DNA of 64,000 nt from Diplolepis rosae (Eukaryota; Arthropoda; Insecta; Hymenoptera; Diplolepididae): NCBI GenBank assembly GCA_030998225.1, contig JAPYXD010000700.1, positions 1 through 64,000 of the forward strand. The letters are read 5' to 3'. The position numbers were made by a program, and so were the translations under genes. The number at the start of each line of letters is the position of its first letter. Position 1 is the stretch's first letter. Below, one piece after another: positions 24,689-38,147 of this stretch. A model generated the notes under the pieces. It ran no database searches, was not told the origin of the DNA, and worked only from the letters and a program-made list of their open reading frames with translations.

Positions 24689-27552
24689 GTATTTCTAACA
24701 AAGATTTTTAGGCATATATCTTATAGGTCAAATTAAAATATCAAGAGAATCTTATTCTTCGTGTTATCGCGTATTTATGATTGGTAATTACATTACGGGC
24801 GTGATGTTCACTAAAAATACAATACTTTTGAAAAAGTAATTCCAACAGAGATTGTTACGCATATATCTTACAAGTCTATTTAAAATATCAAGAGAATCTT
24901 ATTCTTCGCGTTATCGCGTAATTATGATTGGTAATTACATTACGGGCGTGAAGTTCACTTAAAATACAATACCTTAGTAAAAGTATTGTCAATTAAGCTT
25001 GTTACGCATATATCTCACATGTCAATTTAAAATATCTTAAAAATTCTTAAAAATTATTATTTTCCGGGTTTTCGCGGTATCAGTATCAGTAATTGCATTA
25101 TGGAATTGCTCTACTATAAATACAATACATTTCAAAAAGTATTTCTAACAAAGATTTTTAGGCATATATCTTATAGGTCAAATTAAAATATCAAGAGAAT
25201 CTTATTCTTCGCGTTAACGCGTAATTATGATTGGTAATTACATTACGGGCGTGATGTTCACTAAAAATACAATACTTTTGAAAAAGTAATACTAACAAAG
25301 ATGTTTATCCATATATCTTATAGGTCAAATTAAAAAATCCAGAGCATCTTATTCTTCGCGTTATCGCGTAATTACGATTGGTAATTACATTACGGGCGTG
25401 ATGTTCACTAAAAATACAATACTTTTGAAAAAGTATTTCTAACAAAGATTTTTATGCATATATCTTATACGTCAAATTAAAAAATCAAGAGTATCTTATT
25501 CTTCGCGTTATCGCGTAATTATGATTGGTAATTACATTACGGGAGTGATGTTCACTATAAATAAAATACTCTTGAGAAAGTATTGGCACTAAGTTTTTTA
25601 CACATATATCTCACATGTCAATTCAAAATATCTTAAAAATTGTTTAAAAATTTTATTTTTCGGGTTTTCGCGGTTTCAGGATCAGTATTTGCATTATGGA
25701 ATTGCACTACCATAAATAAAACACTTTTGAAAAATTATTTCTAACAAAGATTTTTAAGCATATATCTTATAGGTCAAATTAAAATATCAAGAGAATCTTA
25801 TTGTTCGCGTTATCGCGTAATTATGATTTGTAATTACATTACGGGCGTGATGTTCACTAAAAATACAATACTTTTTGAAAAAGTATTTCTAACAAAGAAT
25901 TTTATGCATATATCTTATAGGTCAAATTAAAATATCCAGAGAATCTTATTCTTCGCGTTATCGCGTAATTATGATTGGTAATTACATTACGGGAGTGATG
26001 TTCACTACAAATACAATACTTTTGAAAAAGTATTCTCAACTAAGCTTTTTACGCATATATCTCACATGTCAATTTAAAATATCTTAAAAATTCTTAAAAA
26101 TTTTATTTTTCGGGTTTTCGCGGTTTCACAATCAGTATTTGCATTATGGAATTGCTCTACTGTTAATAAAATACTTTTGAAAAAGTATTTCTAGCAATGA
26201 TTTATACGCATATATCTTGTAGGTCTATTTAAAATATCCAAAGAATTTTATTCTTCGCATTATCGCGTAATTATGATTAGTAATTACATTACGGGAGTGA
26301 TGTTCACTAAAAATACAATACTTTTGAAAAAGTATTTCTAACAAAGATTTTTATGCAAATATCTTATAGGTCAAATTAAAAATTCCAGTGTATCTTATTC
26401 TTCGCGTTATCGCGTAATTATGATTGGTAATTACATTACTGGCGTGATGTTCACTAAAAATACAATAATTTTGAAAAAGTATTTGTAACAAAGATTTTTA
26501 TGCATATATCTTATAGGTCAAATTAAAAAATCAAGAATATCTTATTCTTCGCGTTATCGCGTAATTATGATTGGTAATTACATTACGGGAGTGATGTTCA
26601 CTACAAATACAATACTTTTGAAATAGTATTTCTAACGAAGATTTTTATGCATATATCTTATAGGTCAAATTAAAAATACAGAGTATCTTATTCTTCGCGA
26701 TATCGCGTAATTATGATTGGTAATTACATTACGGGCGTGATGTTCACTAAAAATACAATACCTTTGTGAAAGTATTGTCAAATAAGCTTTTTACGCATAT
26801 ATCTCACATGTCAATTTAAAATATCTTAAAAATTCTTAAAAATTTTATTTTTCGGGTTTTCGCGGTTTCACGATCAGTAATTGCATTATGGAATTGCTCT
26901 ACTATAAATACAATACTTTTGAAAAAGTATTCTCAACTAAGTTTTTTACGCATATATCTTACATGTCAATTCAAAATATCTCAAAAATTGTTTAAAAATT
27001 TTATTTTTCGGGTTTTCGCGGTTTCAGGACCAGTATTTGCATTATGGAATTGCTCTACTGTAAATAAAACACTTTTGAAAAAGTATTTCTAACAAAGATT
27101 TTTACGCATATATCTTATAGGTCAAATTAAAATATCCAGAGAATCTTATTCTTCGCGTTATCGCGTAATTATGATTGGTAATTACATTACGGGAGTGATG
27201 TTCACTAAAAATACAATACTTTTGAAAAAGTATTTGTAACAAAGATTTTTATGCAAATATCTTATAGGTCAAATTAAAAATTCCAGTGTATCTTATTCTT
27301 CGCGTTATCGCGTAATTATGATTGGTAATTACATTACGGGAGTGATGTTCACTATAAATACAATACTTTTGAAAAAGTATTTCTAACAAGGATTTTTATG
27401 CATATATCTTATAGGTCAAATTAAAAAATCCAGAGTATCTTATTCTTCGCGTTATCGCGTAATTATGATTGGTAATTACATTACGGGAGTGATTTCAGGA
27501 TCAATAATTTCATTATGGAATTGTTCTACTATAAATAAAATACTTTTAAAAA
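24689..27552 (+). repeat. Array segment 8: partial copy of segment 5
   Basis: Starts are A 24689; A2 24836; B 24983; A 25139, 25286, 25433; B 25580; A 25735, 25883; B 26030; A 26185, 26332, 26479, 26626; B 26772, 26927; A 27083, 27230, 27377. Relative to 17495-18246 one extra A monomer is inserted at 25286/25433. A second CGCGATATCGCG palindrome lies at 26696-26707. The last monomer is an A/B chimera. Confidence 0.82.
27377..27552 (+). repeat. Oversized A/B chimeric monomer (176 bp)
   Basis: A-type sequence runs to GGGAGTGAT (about 27494) and then joins B-type TTCAGGATCAATAATTTC. This is an out-of-register exchange that adds about 29 bp to an A length. It is unlike the in-register hybrids elsewhere. 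Confidence 0.83.
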
Positions 27553-29186
27553 GTAATTCCAACAGAGATTTTTACGCATATATCTTACAGGTCTATTTAA
27601 AATATCCAAAGAATTTTATTCTTCGCATTATCGCGTAATTATGATTGGTAATTACATTACGGGCGTGATGTTCACTAAAAATACAATACCTTTGTAAAAG
27701 TATTGTCAATTAAGCTTGTTACGCATATATCTCACATGTCAATTTAAAATATCTTAAAAATTGTTAAAAAGTTTTATTTTTCGGATTTTAGCGGTTTCAG
27801 GACCAGTATTTGCATTATGGAATTGTTCTACTGTAAATAAAACACTTTTGAAAAAGTATTTCTAACAAAGATTTTTACGCATATATCTTATAGGTCAAAT
27901 TAAAAAATGCAGAGTTTCTTATTCTTCGCGTTATCGCGTAATTATGATTGGTAATTACATTACGGGAGTGATGTTCACTATAAATACAATACTTTTGAAA
28001 AAGAATTTCTAACAAAGATATTTATGCATATATCATATAGGTCAAATTAAAAAATGCAGAGTATCTTATTCTTCGCGTTATCGCGTAATTATGATTGGTA
28101 ATTACATTGCGGGAGTGATGTTTACTAAAAATACAATACTTTTGAAAAAGTATTTCTAACAAAGATTTTTATGCATATATCTTATAGGTCAAATTAAAAA
28201 ATGCAGAGTATCTTATTCTTCGCGTTATCACGTAATTATGATTGGTAATTACATTACGGGCGTGATGTTCACTAAAAATACAATACTTTTGAAAAAGTAT
28301 TTCTAATAAAGATTTTTATGCATATATCTTATAGGTCAAATTAAAATATCAAGAGAATCTTATTCTTCGCGTTATCGAGTAATTATGATTGGTAATTACA
28401 TTACGGGCGCGATGTTCACTAAAAATACAATACTTTTGAAAAAGTATTTCTAACAAGGATTTTATGCATATATCTTATAGGTCAAATTAAAAAATCCAGA
28501 GTATCTTATTCTTCGCGTTATCGCGTAATTATGATTGGTAATTACATTACGGGAGTGATGTTCACTACAAATACAATACTTTTGAAAAAGTATTCTCAAC
28601 TAAGTCTTTTACGCATATATCTTACATGTCAATTCAAAATATCTCAAAAATTGTTTAAAAATTTTATTTTTCGGGTTTTCGCGGTTTCAGGATCAGTATT
28701 TGCATTATGGAATTGCTCTACAGTAAATAAACCACTTTTGAAAAAGTATTTCTAACAAAGATTTTTACGCATATATCTTATAGGTCAAATTAAAATATCA
28801 AGAGAATCTTATTCTTCGCGTTATCGCGTAATTATGATTGGTAATTACATTACGGGCGTGATGTTCAATAAAAATACAATACTTTTGAAAAAGTATTTCT
28901 AACAAATATTTATATGCATATATCTTATAGGTCAAATTAAAAAATGCAGAGTATCTTATTCTTCGCGTTATCGCGTAATTATGATTGGTAATTACATTAC
29001 GGGAGTGATGTTCACTAAAAATACAATACTTTTGAAAAAGTATTTCTAACAAAGATTTTTATGCATATATCTTATAAGTCAAATTAAAAAATCAAGAATA
29101 TCTTATTCTTCGCGTTATCGCGTAATTATGATTGGTAATTACATTACGGGCGTGATGTTCACTAATAATACAATACTTTTGAAAAA
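27553..29186 (+). repeat. Array segment 9: reused ~1.5-kb block, copy 1
   Basis: Starts are A2 27553; B 27700; A 27856, 28003, 28150, 28297, 28444; B 28590; A 28746, 28893, 29040. Positions 27.57-29.07 kb match 30.39-31.89 kb at offset 2826-2827. Markers are GAATTTCTAACAAAGATATTT, GCGGGAGTGATGTTTAC, CTAATAAAG, GGGCGCGATG and the AACAAATATTTATATGC A variant. Confidence 0.84.
28590..28745 (+). repeat. Representative family B monomer (156 bp)
   Basis: The B unit begins GTATTCTCAACTAAG. It shares the TTACGCATATATCTTACATGTCAA region with A. It then has an A/T-rich stretch (AAAATTGTTTAAAAATTTTA), CGGGTTTTCGCGGTTTCAGGA, TCAGTATTTGCATTATGGAATTG, CTCTACAGTAAATAAA and the junction arm. It lacks the CGCG-TTAT-CGCG and GTAATTA dyads of family A. 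The left junction arm is often CACTTTT instead of TACTTTT, so the B-to-A dyad is weaker than the A-to-A one. About 43 of 156 bases are G/C by hand count. Confidence 0.93.
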
Positions 29187-30525
29187 GTATTTCTAACAAA
29201 GATTTTTATGCATATATCTTATACGTCAAATTAAAAAATCAAGAGTATCTTATTCTTCGCGTTATCGCGTAATTATGATTGGTAATTACATTACGGGAGT
29301 GATGTTCACTATAAATAAAATACTCTTGAGAAAGTATTGGCACTAAGTTTTTTACACATATATCTCACATGTCAATTCAAAATATCTTAAAAATTGTTTA
29401 AAAATTTTATTTTTCGGGTTTTCGCGGTTTCAGGATCAGTATTTGCATTATGGAATTGCACTACCATAAATAAAACACTTTTGAAAAATTATTTCTAACA
29501 AAGATTTTTAAGCATATATCTTATAGGTCAAATTAAAATATCAAGAGAATCTTATTGTTCGCGTTATCGCGTAATTATGATTTGTAATTACATTACGGGC
29601 GTGATGTTCACTAAAAATACAATACTTTTGAAAAAGTATTTCTAACAAAGAATTTTATGCATATATCTTATAGGTCAAATTAAAAAATCCAGAGTATCTT
29701 ATTCTTCGCCTTATCGCGTAATTATGATTGGTAATTACATTACGGGAGTGATGTTCACTACAAATACAATACTTTTGAAAAAGTATTCTCAACTAAGCTT
29801 TTTACGCATATATCTCACATGTCAATTTAAAATATCTTAAAAATTCTTAAAAATTTTATTTTTCGGGTTTTCGCGGTTTCACAATCAGTATTTGCATTAT
29901 GGAATTGCTCTACTGTTAATAAAATACTTTTGAAAAAGTATTTCAAGCAATGATTTATACGCATATATCTTGTAGGTCTATTTAAAATATCCAAGGAATT
30001 TTATTCTTCGCATTATCGCGTAATTATGATTAGTAATTACATTACGGGAGTGATGTTCACTAAAAATACAATACTTTTGAAAAAGTATTTCTAACAAAGA
30101 TTTTTATGCAAATATCTTATAGGTCAAATTAAAAATTCCAGTGTATCTTATTCTTCGCGTTATCGCGTAATTATGATTGGTAATTACATTACTGGCGTGA
30201 TGTTCACTAAAAATACAATAATTTTGAAAAAGTATTTGTAACAAAGATTTTTATGCAAATATCTTATAGGTCAAATTAAAAATTCCAGTGTATCTTATTC
30301 TTCGCGTTATCGCGTAATTATGATTGGTAATTACATTACGGGAGTGATGTTCACTACAAATACAATACTTTTGAAATAGTATTTCTAACAAAGATTTTTA
30401 CGCATATATCTTACAGGTCTATTTAAAATATCCAAAGAATTTTATTCTTCGCATTATCGCGTAATTATGATTGGTAATTACATTACGGGCGTGATGTTCA
30501 CTAAAAATACAATACCTTTGTAAAA
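29187..30525 (+). repeat. Array segment 10: copy of 25.4-26.7 kb
   Basis: Starts are A 29187; B 29334; A 29489, 29636; B 29783; A 29938, 30085, 30232, 30379. It matches 25433-26626 at offset 3753-3754, including GTATTGGCACTAAG, TTCACAATCAG and the AAATAGTATTTC junction. Confidence 0.84.
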
Positions 30526-33500
30526 GTATTGTCAATTAAGCTTGTTACGCATATATCTCACATGTCAATTTAAAATATCTTAAAAATTGTTAAAAAGTTT
30601 TATTTTTCGGATTTTAGCGGTTTCAGGACCAGTATTTGCATTATGGAATTGTTCTACTGTAAATAAAACACTTTTGAAAAAGTATTTCTAACAAAGATTT
30701 TTACGCATATATCTTATAGGTCAAATTAAAAAATGCAGAGTTTCTTATTCTTCGCGTTATCGCGTAATTATGATTGGTAATTACATTACGGGAGTGATGT
30801 TCACTATAAATACAATACTTTTGAAAAAGAATTTCTAACAAAGATATTTATGCATATATCATATAGGTCAAATTAAAAAATGCAGAGTATCTTATTCTTC
30901 GCGTTATCGCGTAATTATGATTGGTAATTACATTGCGGGAGTGATGTTTACTAAAAATACAATACTTTTGAAAAAGTATTTCTAACAAAGATTTTTATGC
31001 ATATATCTTATAGGTCAAATTAAAAAATGCAGAGTATCTTATTCTTCGCGTTATCACGTAATTATGATTGGTAATTACATTACGGGCGTGATGTTCACTA
31101 AAAATACAATACTTTTGAAAAAGTATTTCTAATAAAGATTTTTATGCATATATCTTATAGGTCAAATTAAAATATCAAGAGAATCTTATTCTTCGCGTTA
31201 TCGAGTAATTATGATTGGTAATTACATTACGGGCGCGATGTTCACTAAAAATACAATACTTTTGAAAAAGTATTTCTAACAAGGATTTTTATGCATATAT
31301 CTTATAGGTCAAATTAAAAAATCCAGAGTATCTTATTCTTCGCGTTATCGCGTAATTATGATTGGTAATTACATTACGGGAGTGATGTTCACTACAAATA
31401 CAATACTTTTGAAAAAGTATTCTCAACTAAGTCTTTTACGCATATATCTTACATGTCAATTCAAAATATCTCAAAAATTGTTTAAAAATTTTATTTTTCG
31501 GGTTTTCGCGGTTTCAGGATCAGTATTTGCATTATGGAATTGCTCTACAGTAAATAAACCACTTTTGAAACAGTACTACTTACAAAGATTTTTACGCATA
31601 TATCTTATAGGTCAAATTAAAATATCAAGAGAATCTTATTCTTCGCGTTATCGCGTAATTATGATTGGTAATTACATTACGGGCGTGATGTTCAATAAAA
31701 ATACAATACTTTTGAAAAAGTATTTCTAACAAATATTTATATGCATATATCTTATAGGTCAAATTAAAAAATGCAGAGTATCTTATTCTTCGCGTTATCG
31801 CGTAATTATGATTGGTAATTACATTACGGGAGTGATGTTCACTAAAAATACAATACTTTTGAAAAAGTATTTCTAACAAAGATTTTTATGCATATATCTT
31901 ATAGGTCAAACTAAAAAATGCAGAGTATCTTATTCTTCGCGTTATCGCGTAATTATGATTGGTAATTACATTACGGGAGTGATGTTCACTATAAATACAA
32001 TACTTTTGAAAAAGTATTTCTAACAAAGATTTTTACGCATACATCTTATAGGTCAAATTAAAAAATCCAGAGAATATTTTTCTTCGCGTTATTGCGTAAT
32101 TGTGATTTGTAATTACATTACGGGAGTGATGTTCACTATAAATACAATACTTTTGAAAAAGTATTGTCTACTTAGGTTTTTACGCATATATCTCACATGT
32201 CCATTTGAAATATCTTAACAATTGTTTAAAAATTTTATTTTTCGGGTTTTCGCGATTTCAGGACCAGTATTTGCATTATGGAATTGTTCTACTATAAAAA
32301 AAATACTTTTGAAAAAGTAATTCCAACAGAGATTTTTACGCATATATCGTATAGGTCAAATTAAAATATCAAGAGAATCTTATTCTTCGCGTTATCGCGT
32401 AATTATGATTGGTAATTACATTACGGGCGTGATGTTCACTAAAAATACAATACTTTTGAAAAAGTAATTCTAACAAAGATTTTTATCCATATATCTTATA
32501 GGTCAAATTAAAAAATCCAGAGTATCGTATTCTTCGCGTTATCGCGTAATTATGATTGGTAATTACATTACGGGAGTGATGTTCACTATAAATACAATAC
32601 TTTTGAAAAAGTATTTCTAACAAGGATTTTTATGCATATATCTTATAGGTCAAATTAAAAAATCCAGAGTATCTTATTCTTCGCGTTATCGCGTAATTAT
32701 GATTGGTAATTACATTACGGGAGTGATGTTCACTAAAAATACAATACTTTTGAAAAAGTATTTCTAACAAGGATTTTTATGCATATATCTTATAGGTCAA
32801 ATTAAAAAATCCAGAGTATCTTATTCTTCGCGTTATCGCGTAATTATGATTGGTAATTACATTACGGGCGTGATGTTCACTAAAAATACAATACCTTTGT
32901 AAAAGTATTGTCAACTTAGGTTTTTACGCATATATCTCACATGTCAATTTGAAATATCTTAACAATTGTTTAAAAATTTTATTTTTCGGGTTTTCGCGAT
33001 TTCAGGACCAGTATTTGCATTTTGGAATTGTTCTACTATAAAAAAAATACTTTTGAAAAAGTAATTCCAACAGAGATTTTTACGCATATATCGTATAGGT
33101 CAAATTAAAATATCAAGAGAATCTTATTCTTCGCGTTATCGCGTAATTATGACTGGTAATTACATTACGGGCGTGATGTTCACTAAAAATACAATACTTT
33201 TGAAAAAGTATTTCTAACAAATATTTATATGCATATATCTTATAGGTCAAATTAAAAAATGCAGAGTATCTTATTCTTCGCGTTATCGCGTAATTATGAT
33301 TGGTAATTACATTACGGGAGTGATGTTCACTAAAAATACAATACTTTTGAAAAAGTATTTCTAACAAAGATTTTTATGCATATATCTTATAGGTCAAACT
33401 AAAAAATGCAGAATATCTTATTCTTCGCGTTATCGCGTAATTATGATTGGTAATTACATTACGGGAGTGATGTTCACTATAAATACAATACTTTTGAAAA

Positions 33501-33950
33501 AGTATTTCTAACAAGGATTTTTATGCATATATCTTATAGGTCAAATTAAAAAATCCAGAGTATCTTATTCTTCGCATTATCGCGTAATTATGATTGGTAA
33601 TTACATTACGGGAGTGATGTTCACTATAAATACAATACTTTTGAAAAAGTATTTCTAACAAGGATTTTTATGCATATATCTTATAGGTCAAATTAAAAAA
33701 TCCAGAGTATCTTATTCTTCGCGTTATCGCGTAATTATGATTGGTAATTACATTACGGGAGTGATGTTCACTAAAAATACAATACTTTTGAAAAAGTATT
33801 CTCAACTAAGCTTGTTACGCATATATCTCAAATGTCAATTTAAAATATCTTAAAAATTGTTTAAAATTTTATTTTTCGGATTTTAGCGGTTTCAGGAACA
33901 GTATTTGCATTATGGAATTGCTCTACTGTAAATAAAACACTTTTGAAAAA
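30526..33950 (+). repeat. Array segment 11: reused block copy 2 plus downstream block
   Basis: Starts are B 30526; A 30682, 30829, 30976, 31123, 31270; B 31417; A 31573, 31720, 31867, 32014; B 32161; A2-like 32317; A 32464, 32611, 32758; B 32905; A2-like 33061; A 33208, 33355, 33502, 33649; B 33796. From 31417 onward it parallels 37551-39930 at offset 6134, changing to 6281 between 32611 and 33502 because each copy has one private extra A monomer (38745 there, 33649 here). Confidence 0.84.
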
Positions 33951-35926
33951 GTATCTCTAACAAAGATTTTTACACATATATCTTGTAGGTCAAATTAAAA
34001 TATCCAGAGAATCTTTTTCTTCGCATTATTGCGTAATTGTGATTGGTAATTACATTACGGGAGTGACTTTCACTATAAAAACAAGACTTTTGAAAAAGTA
34101 TTGTCAACTTAGGTTTTTACGCATATATCTCACATGTCAATTTGAAATATCTTAAAAATTCTTAAAAATTTTATTTTTCGGGTTTTCGCGTTTTCAGGAT
34201 TAGTAATGGCATATTGGGATCGCATTACTATAAATAAAATACTCTTGAAAAAGTAATGTCAACTAAGTTTTTTACGCATATATCTCACATGTCAATTTAA
34301 AATATCTTAAAAATTTTTTTAAAAATTTTATTTTTTGGGTTTTCACGTTTTCAGGATCAATAATTTCATTATGGAATTGTTCTACTATAAATAAAATACT
34401 TTTAAAAAGTAATTCCAACAGAGATTTTTACGTATATATCTTACAGGTCTATTTAAAATATCCAAAGAATTTTATTCTTCGCAATTATCGCGTAATTATG
34501 ATTGGTAATTACATTATGGGCGTGATGTTCACTAAAAATACAATACCTTTGTAAAACTATTGTCAATTAAGCTTGTTACGCATGTATCTCACATGTCAAT
34601 TTAAAATATCTTAAAAATTTTTTAAAAAATTTTATTTTTCGGGTTTTCACGTTTTCAGGATCAATAATTTCATTATGGAATTGTTCTACTATAAATAAAA
34701 TACTTTTAAAAAGTAATTCCAACAGAGATTTTTACGCATATATCTTACAGGTCTATTTAAAATATCCAAAGAATTTTATTCTTCGCATTATCGCGTAATT
34801 ATGATTGGTAATTACATTACGGGCGTGATGTTCACTAAAAATACAATACCTTTGTAAAACTATTGTCAATTAAGCTTGTTACGCATGTATCTCACATGTC
34901 AATTTAAAATATCTTAAAAATTGTTTAAAAATTTTATTTATCGGGTTTACGCGGTTTCAGGATCAGTATTTGCATTATGTAATTGCTCTACTATAAATAA
35001 AATACTTTTGAAAAAGTATTTCTAACAATGATTTTTACGCATATATCTTGTAGGTCAAATTAAAATATCCAGAGAATCTTATTCTTCGCGTTATCGCGTA
35101 ATTGTGATCGGTAATTACATTACGGGAGTGATAATCACTATAAATACAATACTTTTGAAAAAGAATTGTCAACTTAGGTTTTTACGCATATATCTCACAT
35201 GTCAATTTGAAATATCATAAAAATTTTTTAAGACATTTTATTTTTCGGGTTTTCGCGTTTTCAGGATTAGTAATGGCATTATGGGATCGCTTTACTAGAA
35301 ATGAAATACTCTTGAAAAAGTATTGTCTACTAAGTTTTTTACGCATATATCTCACATGTCAATTTAAAATATCTTAAAAATTTTTTAAAAAATTTTATTT
35401 TTCGGGTTTTAACGTTTTCAGGATCAATAATTTCATTATGGAATTGTTCTACTATAAATAAAATACTTTTGAAAAAGTAATTCCAACAGAGATTTTTACG
35501 CATATATCTTACAGGTCTATTTAAAATATCCAGAGAATTTTATTCTTCGCATTATCGCGTAATTATGATTGGTAATTACATTACGGGCGTGACGTTCACT
35601 AAAAATACAATACCTTTGTAAAAGTATTGTCAATTAAGCTTGTTACGCATATATCTCACATGTCAATTTAAAATATCTTTAAAATTGTTAAAAAGTTTTA
35701 TTTTTCGGATTTTAGCGGTTTCAGGACCAGTATTTGCATTATGGAATTGCTCTACTGTAAATAAAACACTTTTGAAAAAGTATTTCTAACAAAGATTTTT
35801 ACGCATATATCTTATAGGTCAAATTAAAATATCCAGAGTATATTATTCTTCGCGTTATCGCGTAATTCTGATTGGTAATTACATTACGGGCGTGATGTTC
35901 ACTAAAAATACAATACTTCTGAAAAA
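33951..35926 (+). repeat. Unexpanded ~1066-bp HOR locus (two units)
   Basis: The first unit (33951-35015) is A-B-B-A2-B-A2-B. The second (35016-35926) is A-B-B-A2-B-A and then leaves the HOR. They match the first unit (40085) and the last, partial unit (45422) of the expanded block, including AAAGAATTGTC, TAGAAATGAAATAC and the AATTCTGATTGG/CTTCTGAAAAAG exit sequence. The four intervening units of the expanded blocks are absent here. Confidence 0.85.
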
Positions 35927-38147
35927 GTATTTCTAACAAATATTTTTATGCATATATCTTATAGGTCAAATTAAAAAATCAAGAGTATCTTATTCTTCGC
36001 GTTATCGCGTAATTATGATTGGTAATTACATTGCGGGAGTGATGTTTACTAAAAATACAATACTTTTGAAAAAGTATTTCTAACAAAGAATTTTATGCAT
36101 ATATCTTATAGGTCAAATTAAAATATCAAGAGAATCTTATTCTTCGCGTTATCGCGTAATTATGATTGGTAATTACATTACGGGCGCGATGTTCACTAAA
36201 AATACAATACTTTTGAAAAAGTATTTCTAACAAGGATTTTTATGCATATATCTTATAGGTCAAATTAAAAAATGCAGAGTATCTTATTCTTCGCGTTATC
36301 ACGTAATTATGATTGGTAATTACATTACGGGCGTGATGTTCACTAAAAATACAATACTTTTGAAAAAGTATTTCTAATAAAGATTTTTATGCATATATCT
36401 TATAGGTCAAATTAAAATATCAAGAGAATCTTATTCTTCGCGTTATCGAGTAATTATGATTGGTAATTACATTACGGGCGCGATGTTCACTAAAAATACA
36501 ATACTTTTGAAAAAGTATTTCTAACAAGGATTTTATGCATATATCTTATAGGTCAAATTAAAAAATCCAGAGTATCTTATTCTTCGCGTTATCGCGTAAT
36601 TATGATTGGTAATTACATTACGGGAGTGATGTTCACTACAAATACAATACTTTTGAAAAAGTATTCTCAACTAAGTCTTTTACGCATATATCTTACATGT
36701 CAATTCAAAATATCTCAAAAATTGTTTAAAAATTTTATTTTTCGGGTTTTCGCGGTTTCAGGATCAGTATTTGCATTATGGAATTGCTCTACAGTAAATA
36801 AACCACTTTTGAAAAAGTATTTCTAACAAAGATTTTTACGCATATATCTTATAGGTCAAATTAAAATATCAAGAGAATCTTATTCTTCGCGTTATCGCGT
36901 AATTATGATTGGTAATTACATTACGGGCGTGATGTTCAATAAAAATACAATACTTTTGAAAAAGTATTTCTAACAAATATTTATATGCATATATCTTATA
37001 GGTCAAATTAAAAAATGCAGAGTATCTTATTCTTCGCGTTATCGCGTAATTATGATTGGTAATTACATTACGGGAGTGATGTTTACTAAAAATACAATAC
37101 TTTTGAAAAAGTATTTCTAACAAAGATTTTTATGCATATATCTTATAGGTCAAATTAAAAAATGCAGAGTATCTTATTCTTCGCGTTATCACGTAATTAT
37201 GATTGGTAATTACATTACGGGCGTGATGTTCACTAAAAATACAATACTTTTGAAAAAGTATTTCTAATAAAGATTTTTATGCATATATCTTATAGGTCAA
37301 ATTAAAATATCAAGAGAATCTTATTCTTCGCGTTATCGAGTAATTATGATTGGTAATTACATTACGGGCGCGATGTTCACTAAAAATACAATCCTTTTGA
37401 AAAAGTATTTCTAACAAGGATTTTATGCATATATCTTATAGGTCAAATTAAAAAATCCAGAGTATCTTATTCTTCGCGTTATCGCGTAATTATGATTGGT
37501 AATTACATTACGGGAGTGATGTTCACTACAAATACAATACTTTTGAAAAAGTATTCTCAACTAAGTCTTTTACGCATATATCTTACATGTCAATTCAAAA
37601 TATCTCAAAAATTGTTTAAAAATTTTATTTTTCGGGTTTTCGCGGTTTCAGGATCAGTATTTGCATTATGGAATTGCTCTACAGTAAATAAACCACTTTT
37701 GAAAAAGTATTTCTAACAAAGATTTTTACGCATATATCTTATAGGTCAAATTAAAATATCAAGAGAATCTTATTCTTCGCGTTATCGCGTAATTATGATT
37801 GGTAATTACATTACGGGCGTGATGTTCAATAAAAATACAATACTTTTGAAAAAGTATTTCTAACAAATATTTATATGCATATATCTTATAGGTCAAATTA
37901 AAAAATGCAGAGTATCTTATTCTTCGCGTTATCGCGTAATTATGATTGGTAATTACATTACGGGAGTGATGTTCACTAAAAATACAATACTTTTGAAAAA
38001 GTATTTCTAACAAAGATTTTTATGCATATATCTTATAGGTCAAACTAAAAAATGCAGAGTATCTTATTCTTCGCGTTATCGCGTAATTATGATTGGTAAT
38101 TACATTACGGGAGTGATGTTCACTATAAATACAATACTTTTGAAAAA
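35927..38147 (+). repeat. Array segment 13: 890-bp tandem duplication
   Basis: Starts are A 35927, 36074, 36221, 36368, 36515; B 36661; A 36817, 36964, 37111, 37258, 37405; B 37551; A 37707, 37854, 38001. The hexamer A-A-A-B-A-A at 36221-37110 is repeated at 37111-38000. Both copies carry TTATCACGTAATT, CTAATAAAG, GGGCGCGATG and the one-base-short CAAGGATTTTATGC unit. Confidence 0.86.

Noticed and set aside
31358..31729. Plus-strand open frame of 123 codons, with 74-codon relatives at 3038, 5434, 7234, 28531, 36602, 37492 and 55787
   Set aside because: They lie inside satellite monomers. Both unit lengths (147 and 156) are multiples of three, so a frame open in one unit stays in phase in the next. 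Most end at the TAA in TTTCTAAC at the next A start. The longer one exists only because substitutions at 31576-31581 removed that stop. There are no domains or codon-like constraint.
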